From assembly GCA_037013495.1 (NCBI GenBank), contig CM072804.1, positions 32,900,501-32,964,500 on the forward strand: DNA of 64,000 nt, read 5' to 3'. Made by a program: the position numbers and the translations under genes. Positions 55,121-64,000 of the stretch are shown in pieces. The stretch comes from Hippophae tibetana (taxonomy: Eukaryota > Streptophyta > Magnoliopsida > Rosales > Elaeagnaceae). Within the stretch, counting starts at the first letter, position 1. Each line of letters opens with the position of its first letter. The notes below the pieces were generated by a model. It was not told where the DNA came from and ran no database searches. It saw nothing but the letters and a program-made list of their open reading frames with translations.

Positions 55121-57707
55121 ATGCTAAATGAATACTACATCTAATATTTATTTATTTTGGTCTAAATACATCTAAAATTGAAAAATTATACATTGGTATA
55201 AAATCATGTTATGTGATGGTTCAAACCAATATAATTTAAAATTACAAATTTAAACATGTAAAAGAAAAAAAATGATTATTGTTAAATCTTTATATTCGTG
55301 ATTTGTCTAATGGTATGGTGATAAGACTTATTCCCTCCGATTTCAGATCATAAGTTTAAATCACATAAAAATACTTTTTGGTAAAAAAATCTTCATATTC
55401 TCTTTCTCCCATGGATATGGTAAGTTATTGGCCTGGATTATCGGTTATGATAACAGTGAATAATTTCTCACATCTAATATTGAGGGACTTCATTAAGATT
55501 GAAAAAAATGTTGTATTATATCTATATCATCTATATTCACAATTTTAACTAGATTTATATATAAATTTTGAAGCTTTTAAAAATATAATTTGGTCCTTAA
55601 AACTCTAAAACATCACACATAAGTCTTTAAATTCTTAAATCGTATAATTTAGTCTCCAAATTTTTGAAGTTTTACATATGAATTTTAAATTTTTGAATCA
55701 CATATATATTTTAGTTAGTAAGTAAGTTAACATCTATATATGAAATTTAAAAATTTGAGAAACGATTTGTACGATTTAAAATTTTAATAATTTATATATA
55801 ATGTTTTAAAAAGATTAAGGATTAAATCATAAGTTTTAGAAGTTTAAAAATAAAAACTTAGTTTCTCAAAGTTTAGGACTAACAAAATGTTTTTTTTAAT
55901 GGAGACTAATAAAAACTAATTGTTTTGTATTGCAACTATATATACTCTCGTGGGGACACGAGTTTGAACCCTACTACTACATACGTGTGGGTGTTGAGTT
56001 TGTAAATATTTTAAAAAAATAAAATAAAGAAAACTATTTAAATGGATACGCCTAAATATTAATGTTGGGAATTAAAAAAAATAAAAATGGATGATGATGA
56101 AGTTGACCAACACAGGTCAAATGTGTTCAAATTCAAACTTGCATATTTATAAACATGATAGTCTAATTTCAGGATCTAAAAATCCACGCTGATTACCAAA
56201 TATCGCTGTATAACTGAAAAATATATACCGATTTGAAGTTGATATAAATTTTTAACATCAATATAATCCTAAAATTTTATTTCATGTGCTGGTTAGCTGA
56301 CATATTTTAATAAGGTTATTTTTAAAAATGATATTTTTATGGGTTATTTTTGAAATATAGCATAACAATTATTTTTCCTTCCAAAATCTCATATTTTTCT
56401 TTTTTACCCGCGACCATCTTATTTATTTCTTCTCATCTTCATCATTTCTCTTATTTTCTTCATAAATTGTTCCTTTCATATCTTCTTATCTGCTTTTGCT
56501 TATTCTTATTCTCCATATCCATCTTCTTCTTCTTCATTTTTTTTTAGCTTCAACTTCAAAATCTGAATTTTGAAGAAACGAACAAGAACATTAAGATTTA
56601 GTTTTTTATTTTTTAAAAAAGGGATTTGGATTTTATTTATTTAGTTTTTAATAATAATTTTATTCATCCAAAAATAAAATTAATCAATTTTTTATATTTT
56701 AAAAATATTCTTGCAATATTTTTAAGTATAAAAATTTTGTAATATTTTTTACTTGTATGAAATTTTATTTAAATTAGTGTAATATATTTTCTTTAAGTAA
56801 ATACTTTGTACACTAAAATGTACCTTTTTAAAAGTTAAAGCACTTATACAGCTGTTTTATCAAATATATACTTATTTATTTATTTTGAAATTATATTTCT
56901 TGTTAATCAACTAGATTAAGTATAAATTAATAACTTCCACTTGATTCACTGTAATTTTAAGTAAACAGTACCATGTTTGTAACATGCACATTTTTCTCTT
57001 ATTTTAATTTATATTTATTTTTATTCTCATTCAAATATTTTCATAAAACTTAAATTTTTACATAAAAGATAATTTGAAAATTTTACATCCTAATTAGTAG
57101 ATACTAAAAAACAAACAAAATAAAGGATTTATTTATTGAAAACAACATGGTTCTTATGTGTGTGCATAGTTCATTTAAAATAATGATAAGTGTATAACAA
57201 GATAGTTATATAAGATTTTTTTTTAAAAAAATTATCCCTAATAATTAAAAAAAATTATAAATCAAAATAAGATATGTTTAATTGGTATTAAAGTGTAGTG
57301 ACATATCCAGCATGTGATTGATTTTTATGGTAATTTTGTATTAATTAGTATTAGTTTTGTCTATTGAAACGTAAGAAAGATTATGATTTTTTTTTATAGG
57401 CTAGATTTAGGATATATATATGGTGGTAAGTGGTGAAGTTATATATGTCAACTAATTCAATAAACAAATTATTTTTGTGTGTGATACATAATGTTCATAG
57501 GTTGCCAACGTAAAAAAAAACATTATTTAACATGAAAAAGGGTGGCTTATTAATTTCATATAATATACGTGATTAGTTGAGCGACTAAAATTAAAATATA
57601 ATATTATATTGAGTTGGATGGTGTTATAACGTGACATCTTTGTTTCATTTAATAAATAATTATATATTATTTTATAATATTATATAGATCAAAAATTATA
57701 ATATTTA

Positions 57708-57738
<31 letters not shown>

Positions 57739-58523
57739 TTTATAAAAAAATACTTAAGTATTTTTTATTAAATGATATGATTCGAATTTAGATTCATGGT
57801 AATGAATTGAGAATCATATTATTGAATTTGAGAGTTATACCAGCGGGTTTATACTTGTTAAAAAGATAATTAGATAAATAATTACTAGATGCTTCAGGCC
57901 CTCTTTTATATAAGTAATAGATAATACACAAGTTAATGAAATTTTCATTTGCCCTCTTCTTTACTCTTTTGGTATTTTATTTCAATATTAATTAAGTTTA
58001 ATTAAGAAGTAGTAAACCCATACCATTGTTTTTTTTTAAATAATTATACTATTCGTATATTCTAACTCAGATTTGAAACACCCAAATCTTCTAGATAATT
58101 AAATAGGCTATATGTCATTAAATCAAAAACTCATTGGCATCATTTTCAAGCACCCAATTCAGTACTCTAGCAAGGGCAGATGCATGTACCCTCCCCACTT
58201 ATCAAAAATATAATTTTACTCTTAGAATTTTGTAATTTTATGACAATTAGATTATATTTAAAAGTATTTTTCTCTTTTAACTTAAATTTTAAGCTCATAT
58301 TCTAATTGTAAAATATTTTAAGCTCAAATATTATGTGTAATTTGGTTATTTTTTAATCAATTATTCTAATAAAATTCAATAAATTCATAACAAACACTAA
58401 ATTTTGATACTTATTTATTCTAAAAATTTCACTGTTATATTTTTAGTTCTAATATTTAATTTATATTTTAGACCTAGATTCGGCACTACGCTAGATTGAA
58501 GAGTTTACTTCCAGCAACATTTG
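55121..58523. other. AT-rich sequence, nothing coding recognised
   Basis: Stops are dense in all frames. A (TA)n run lies at about 57712-57739. The 65-codon plus ORF at 56350-56547 is a pyrimidine-rich artefact. Around 55300-55480 there is a low-complexity repeat-like segment I cannot assign. Confidence 0.5.
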
Positions 58524-58815
58524 ATATAGAATAATCCATTTTTATCTTCTTCTTGGTATGATATTATAGATATCAAATATTATATTATGTATTCAAGTAG
58601 TAGCTATCTATATCAGTTAGAATTATCAAGATAAGAATCATTTCAAATAGAGATTTAATTATTATTAAATCATAAGTTTGAAATTAATATTGTGTCTTGA
58701 GAATCATATAAATAGGGGCTTTACATTGTATTATTGATGCCAAGAATAAGTAAGATATATTTTCTCTCTACACTCTATTCATTCATATTCTTATTATATT
58801 TTTATAAAACGTTAT
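58524..58815 (+). repeat. Possible solo LTR of a copia element
   Basis: TGATATAGAATAATCC near the start, 'atcatataaataggggcttt' (a TATA region) near 58705, and an end 'aaaacgttatcaaca' typical of some plant copia LTRs (ACGTTATCAGCAC type). No second copy and no clear duplication, so the boundaries are provisional. Confidence 0.4.
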
Positions 58816-59099
58816 CAACACAATAGCATTTGTTCAAAACTTGTGGCGTTATATATGTGAAATGACAACGGCCATAACATGCTACAAATATTTTGTGGTA
58901 TAACGCCGGTCACAAAATTCATAATTTCTTGAACTGGTTGAATTGATCATGTTCTTTATGGTTAAACTCAAATCTTATTCTTATTCAATGCCTAAACAAG
59001 ATTGTTTTTTTGTTGTTGATTTGATTAGGCACCATTTAAATGCATATGAAATTTGTTAGGTTGTTTGGTTTATGATAAGTGTAATGAAAATTACTAATA

Positions 59100-59921
59100 A
59101 AATATGTGATTTTATTATGTTTAATTATAATTAATAGAATTGATTATGACATGTTTATATCATTATTTATGCATATCTATATATTTAGAATCACAAATAA
59201 GTTTTTCTGTATTTCAAATATATTTAGCTTAAAAATGTATAAAATTGTCAACATATAAATAATAATATGTGAAGCACTTAATTTGTACCCTAAAAGCTTG
59301 AAAGATTGAGACATGTAAACCTTCCACGAAGAACTAACCAATTAATAAGATATACAAAAAAATTTGAAAAAAAGTAAACTATACCACAGTAATGAAAAAT
59401 CTAGGGTACGACCTCCTTTCAGTTATTTGGCCCCAAGTCCTTTTGCACCAATCTCCCATATAAATAAATCATTTAGGTCAAACTAAAAAAGGGTAGAAAA
59501 TAGTTTTATTTTTCTTTCTCAAGCATCCCTTTAGTTTTAATGTAAATTTTGGTTAGCCATTCCACCATATACAAAAACAAAAAGAGATCCTTCTAATGAT
59601 AAAGAAAATCCAAAGATTTAAAGAAGTCATTGACAACTTGTTTAGATATCTTGAATCATCTTAAACAAAAGGGATATCTTTAATTGTTGTATTATTTACT
59701 TCTTTCTATAATCAGTTTTTCATAGTTAAATTGACTTATGTTAATTTAGTTGTGATTGACTAAATCTATATATAGGGTTTTAGTTTCTTCTTTCAATGAT
59801 TGAAGAACAATTTTGTGATTTAAATAAATAAAAGTTTTAGATTTATTTCTTATTCATAATCTTCAAATCTTTAATCATAAGTTCATAATGAGTCAAGTCT
59901 TGATTTATGATCACTACTAAA
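59100..59921 (+). repeat. Third copy of the Tat/Athila-like LTR sequence
   Basis: Aligns by eye with 15150-16850: 'aaaatgtataaa.ttgtcaacatataaa', 'cctaaaagctt', 'gaagaactaaccaatt', 'ttggttagcca.tccaccatatacaaa', then 'atttatttcttattcataatcttcaaatc'. It is cut at 59921 by a CACTA-type terminus. Confidence 0.6.
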
Positions 59922-60070
59922 ATACATGTCTTTGGCCTCGGTTTTTAACCGCAATCGTATGTCTATAGCCACAGTTATAAGAACCGAGAACTAAGTGAAA
60001 AAGATCATAGACTGTTACCTATGACTTCGGTTTTTTACATAAACGAGACCATAGATATACTTTATGGCCA
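59922..60070 (+). mobile_element. End of a second, different CACTA-type transposon
   Basis: It starts CACTACTAAAATACATGTC and continues with CCTCGGTTTTTAACCG, 'aagaaccgag' and 'cttcggttttttacataaac', alternating subterminal words. It interrupts LTR-like sequence that is continuous at 16850. The opposite end was not found in the remaining 4 kb. Confidence 0.65.
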
Positions 60071-60484
60071 TAAATTTAAATAAAAATATAATTATTAATT
60101 ACAATATTAAAGATCAATATAAATTACAATAAATTTATTAATTACAATATTAAAAATCATATTATATTAAAATTAAAAATACAATTACATTGGAGAGTTT
60201 ATACAACTAAAACATAATAAAATCTAACTAGCTAATTCTAATATTTACAATGAGTATGAATAATAGACTTACTATTACAAAATGACTTTTTACTATTACA
60301 ATAATTTACAAGTATAATTATAAAAAATTAATGTGCTTTATCTAAACATATTAATAAAATGCAAATTAGCCAATGAATTGGTAGTAGACATCGAAAACCT
60401 ACAAGACAAGTATTAGAATAGTTTAATCCAAACTTGGCCTAGCTTATCCATTACAATATCAATGATCAAAATAATAGCAATAAT
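60071..60484. other. AT-rich sequence inside the presumed CACTA element
   Basis: Repeats of 'attacaatattaaa' near 60095-60160. No ORF. Confidence 0.45.
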
Positions 60485-61740
60485 TGACAATTTACCCTTC
60501 ATGAAGGGTTTCTGGTACATTAGCATTCCTTCATCATTTATAGACTTGAATTGGTTTGTCAACAATATAAACAAACATGGAAAAAAATAGTATCCTTTAG
60601 TGCCTCCCTAGCCCCAACATATCATGAAACACAACAAAAAAAAACACATAAATAAAGTATAAATATAACATTTAGGAAAGGTGTACAACTAGATAGAATT
60701 AAAATATTGTCACAATATATCATTACAGGAGCTTGGGCCAAAATCCAATTTAACAAATTCCACTAGCATTTGGGTTATCCCCAACAAATCCCAGAAGATA
60801 GGTATTTGCTCACAAATATATCCATGCCAGAGCAATATGACAAAGGAATACGTAGATAGCCACTGGATAACACTATAAACATCAAATGGGTGTATCCATA
60901 TTCTTGTAGCTGTTTTATCTTAATAATAAAACATTAAAAAAATAACGGAGTTGACTGTAACTTACCAAGCTGACAACTTCTCCAAGATGGGATTTAATAA
61001 GAAGCTAACTGGCATCCAAGTGTGTCAATATGAATTGGAAACCACACAATGCCTTTGTAAAGAATAGAGTATGCTCATAAAATAGATCATCACCATTTTC
61101 TCTTAAACTTGGGATGCTCTTTCTGTTGTAGGACAGAAACAATATATCATGTGTTGATGTCAGGCTGCATAGAAAATTTTGCAAATGAAGATCAACCATA
61201 CTATAGAGAGGATATGTAATAAATACAAAAACTAGTAATTTATCTACTTAGTAGGGTTGCAAATGTATTTAAAAAATTTTGAAAGACCGCCATACCGCTT
61301 CATCAGCTTCTCTAGAAAATTTAATTCTCTGTCCATTTTGCATGCCCTTCTCCTCATGAACCTCCAACACTTTCTTCTCTTGTATAACCTTCTCAACTTT
61401 GCACTGAGGACAATGATCCTTGTCATTGATTGTCTTACCAGTACCCTGCAAGGATGCTGCATTTGTTGGATCATAAATGGGCCAAGAAATTTCATTGAGG
61501 CACCTGACTTTGAACCTTTATTGCATTATATTCAGACACATAAATGTGAAAAAACATTTATTTAAAGGAAACCGAATGTGCCTAGTTAATAAAGGACGCA
61601 AAATTTAGTACGAACCCCTTACACTTCAAATAGATAACATTATGAGAAAGTGAAAGCTTCTTAGATATGCCATTGTAAAGATCTTCCAATGAGACCTTGA
61701 GAGGATGGGTAACATCTTCTCCCCTTCTTTACCTTCGATC
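60485..61740 (-). pseudogene. Type-I DnaJ/Hsp40 pseudogene fragment, introns retained
   Basis: Minus-strand pieces in the order of plant type-I J-proteins: [20 protein letters not shown] then [11 protein letters not shown] (61715-61620), GSKSGASMK and LGPFMIQQMQHPC (61522-61455), QGTGKTINDKDHCPQCK.. to READEA (61451-61296, one frame over), then LQQKEHPKFKREN, GDDLFYEHTLFFTKALCGFQ and LTHLDASQLLIKSHLGEVVS (61164-60966), and FKSINDEGMLMYQKPFMKGK (about 60560-60488). GT donors at 61295-61294 and 60965-60964 and an AG at 61166-61165 match intron positions, so this is not a processed copy. The J domain and much of the zinc-finger region are missing, one CxxCxGxG stretch is deleted, and there are stops and a frameshift. 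Known role of intact family: Hsp70 co-chaperone. Confidence 0.85.
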
Positions 61741-62189
61741 GTTGTTGCTACCCTCACCTAGTCACATCATATGCCAAAAAATTGAAAAATAAAACACATG
61801 CCCTGCATATATATTTAAATACTCCTCATGTCAGGTTCACATCAAATTAATTGATTCTTGAGGCCTAATTATTATAACCAGATAATTAAAGTTATATATA
61901 CACTTTGAATAGGCCTAACTTTTACTGCTTGAGGATGTATGCACCAGCAGTTACACCTAAGTAGAGAACCCTTTTTCAACCTGAAACTTTTATAAAAGAA
62001 ACTTCGGTGAGAACAAAATAATTGTTAGATCCCAGTACAAAGAGTTAAGTAAACTACAGGCATTCTAAACAACCCCATCATTAGCCCTTCAAATTTTCCC
62101 ACTCAAGAAAATAGTATCGTACCCACTAATTATCATATTAAATAAAATATTTGGTTTGCATTGTTATTAAATAAGATTGTAACATTCCA
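61741..62189. other. Unassigned sequence between the DnaJ pseudogene and the gypsy relic
   Basis: No domain is recognised. The missing right end of the CACTA element, if it exists, should lie here or further right, but I see no TAGTG-type terminus. Confidence 0.4.
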
Positions 62190-62600
62190 ATCATACATGG
62201 TCGTCCATTCTTAAAAACCGGAAAAACACACATTGATGTACAAAAAGGTGGACTTATAATGAGAGTGCAAGATGAACAAATAATGTTTGAATTTTTTAAA
62301 GCATCTAAATCCCTTGATATTGATAATGCTAATGAACGCTTTAAGATAAATGTTACTAATTATGAGGATAGCTTAAAATAATATGTTGAGTTGCCCACAC
62401 TTAAGACTGTTACACATGATACTATGAATAAGGATATAAACTTACAAAAAAAACTCAACCTATTTTAACTTTGAAAGTATGGAATCAAAGGTTGATATTG
62501 TAAGCTGTGTGAACTTTTTGGAGGAAACGCCTCTCATATGTGTATCAAATTCATTTATGGAAAATATTGAGATAAGATCTAAGCTCAAACCATCAATTGA
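62190..62600 (+). pseudogene. Tat/Athila-like gypsy protease region
   Basis: The plus strand near 62201 gives GRPFLKTGKTHIDVQKGGL then IMRVQDEQIMFEFFKASKS, the end of the aspartic-protease domain in Tat/Athila elements (GRPFL...IDV..GEL..RV...F). Stops follow within 60 codons. No active-site D-S/T-G is present, so only the C-terminal part remains. Confidence 0.72.
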
Positions 62601-62920
62601 AGGGACATCAAGGTTAGACCTCATAACTTTACACTACCATCCCTAATCAAGTGGGCAAGTAGAATAGTCCAATAGAGAGATGAAAAAATGTTGGAAATAC
62701 ATAAATTAGATGAGTTACGACATAGTGCTCATAAGAATTCCATAAAGTACAAAAAGAGAGCAAAAAAATGGCATAGTTAGAGAATTGAGCACCGTACTTT
62801 TAAACAAGAACATAAAGTATTATTGAACGAATCAAGACTCAAACTATTTCTAGGAAAACCCATAGTAAATGGACACAAAGAGATGTACCTTAGGACTTGA
62901 TATGATCGTCTAATCAAGGA
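62601..62920 (+). pseudogene. Tat/Athila-like gypsy integrase C-terminal region
   Basis: Near 62620: LHYHP, stop, SSGQVE, stop, SNREMKK, equivalent to the YHPQTSGQVEVSNREIK motif that holds the catalytic glutamate. Later EHRTFKQEHKVLLNESRLKL and FLGKPIVNGHKE (about 62785-62880) match the region near the end of integrase. It follows protease sequence with no RT or RNase H between, so at least 2 kb is deleted. Confidence 0.7.
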
Positions 62921-64000
62921 AGTTAAACGTGACACTGGTTGGGATGCAACCTAATGTTATTTTACTTATATTTTCATTATTTTTTGTAGGTGAATAAATG
63001 TGGAGAGTAATGATACAAAAAGATTGAGCATTTCAATGACAAATGTGGTGTGCCAAGATTAACGGAGTTTTATTTCCTTTTACTTTTTTTATATTTATAT
63101 GTACATATTGGGAGCAATGTGCAGGAGAACTTCATTCTCTACTTTAATATATAGTATGCATTTTAAAGTTTTAGGAAATTATATTTTATTTTTTAGGATT
63201 ATTTAGTCATAATTTGGGTAAAAATTAATAAATATTTGGAAACTAAATGCATGCATGCTTGATATAAAACATATGAACTCAATGATAAAAAATGGTCAAG
63301 GATAAGGAATGTAACATGCTCGTTAGCATACTTAAATTAATCATGTGATATGCTTGCTATTTTTGATTGAATTGATTCAAATTTTTACACATGTTCATGA
63401 TTGGTTTTGGTGCTCTTATTGAGAAAATATTTGTGGTGACTTGTGCGAGTTAATGAGATTTTTCATGTTTTATAATCTATTTGATCATTCCTTGAAACAA
63501 AATCCTGAATAGTATTTAGAAACAGAGATGATTTAGGCCTTATTTGGATCAATCTTTAAGCCACATTTTATGCTTAACTAATAAGCATTACCTTTACCTT
63601 TGCACCTTTAGCTTGTATGAAAAGGAAAAAAAAATACAATCATATGTTATTCTATAGAATGAGGTTAAATGTATTGTACCCTATAAAAAAAGAGAAATTA
63701 AAAAGAAGAAGAAAAACTCACAACACAATTATCCCTCTAAAGAAAAAGAAAATAAGTTTGGGGTGTTGTCAAATTATAAAAAAAAAGATGTGTAATAAAA
63801 GAATATAAAAATAATGATAAGAGATGGTGTACTAAAATATTAAGTTAAAGTTCAATTGTAGTTAAAAAGTGCATTATGAATAAAGAAAGCTAAGGTGTAG
63901 AAAGAACATAAATGTATTCATTTATCGACCCTCACCTAAGCCTTACATTACAAGCATGTAAAATCCTTATTGATCTTTAGCTAAGTGCATGTTTATGTTA
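62921..64000. other. AT-rich sequence downstream of the gypsy relic
   Basis: No coding potential is recognised. In Tat/Athila elements a long noncoding region follows integrase, which would fit. The 63-codon Lys-rich plus ORF at 63617-63808 is an A-run artefact. Confidence 0.45.

Noticed and set aside
55930-56000. Possible tRNA-like text ('gtggggacacgagtttgaacc')
   Set aside because: A T-arm-like GTTTGAACC is present but I could not build an acceptor stem or anticodon arm around it.
63617-63808. Lys-rich 63-codon ORF
   Set aside because: Produced by A-rich low-complexity sequence.

Overview
The window is AT-rich plant nuclear DNA. Exons with GT-AG introns, Ty1/copia and Ty3/gypsy LTR retrotransposons with tRNA-Met-type primer sites, L1-type LINEs and En/Spm (CACTA) transposons all point to a seed plant, most likely a eudicot; I cannot name the species. 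I found one intact host gene in 64 kb: a 15-coding-exon clathrin-assembly (AP180/CALM, ANTH-domain) gene on the minus strand at 36423-41301, predicted at 547 aa, with a 5'-UTR intron. A second host-derived sequence, at 60485-61740 (minus), is an intron-retaining pseudogene fragment of a type-I DnaJ/Hsp40 gene. I recognised no tRNA, rRNA or other RNA gene.

Layout. 1-2593: AT-rich, with a possible minus-strand LTR. 2594-3921: solo LTR rich in TCGATCGAG-like motifs. About 3950-12010: a tandem array of a ~400-bp unit, split by a complete Ty3/gypsy chromovirus (5461-10518, TSD GAATA). 12085-14662: badly decayed SIRE-like copia. 15090-17640: duplicated LTR-like sequence of Tat/Athila type. 17650-18761: LTR plus gag of a minus-strand copia. 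19127-22834: copia element with both LTRs and TSD TATCT, lacking reverse transcriptase but keeping an integrase with D, D and E. 23255-36031: a LINE, apparently one plus-strand copy, broken by a copia (23523-27919), a CACTA end (28370-28910) and a SIRE-like element (28911-33899). 36270-42050: the clathrin-assembly gene. 43523-49972: a CACTA element with both ends and TSD TTT. 51208-55120: a minus-strand LINE split by a 3'-truncated copia. 58524-64000: LTR-like remnants, another CACTA end, the DnaJ pseudogene and a Tat/Athila-like protease-integrase relic.

How the parts relate: this is mainly a record of nested insertion and decay. No mobile element here looks autonomous: each shows stops, frameshifts, internal deletions or loss of a catalytic residue. 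The host gene is closely hemmed in, with a LINE poly(A) tail about 390 bp beyond its stop codon and a CACTA element about 1.5 kb upstream of its promoter. I saw no convincing previously undescribed system. The points most worth checking are the ~400-bp tandem array, the compact chromovirus whose coding region runs into its LTR, the RT-less copia with a preserved integrase, the 213-bp repeats inside the CACTA end, and possible DnaJ capture next to a CACTA terminus.
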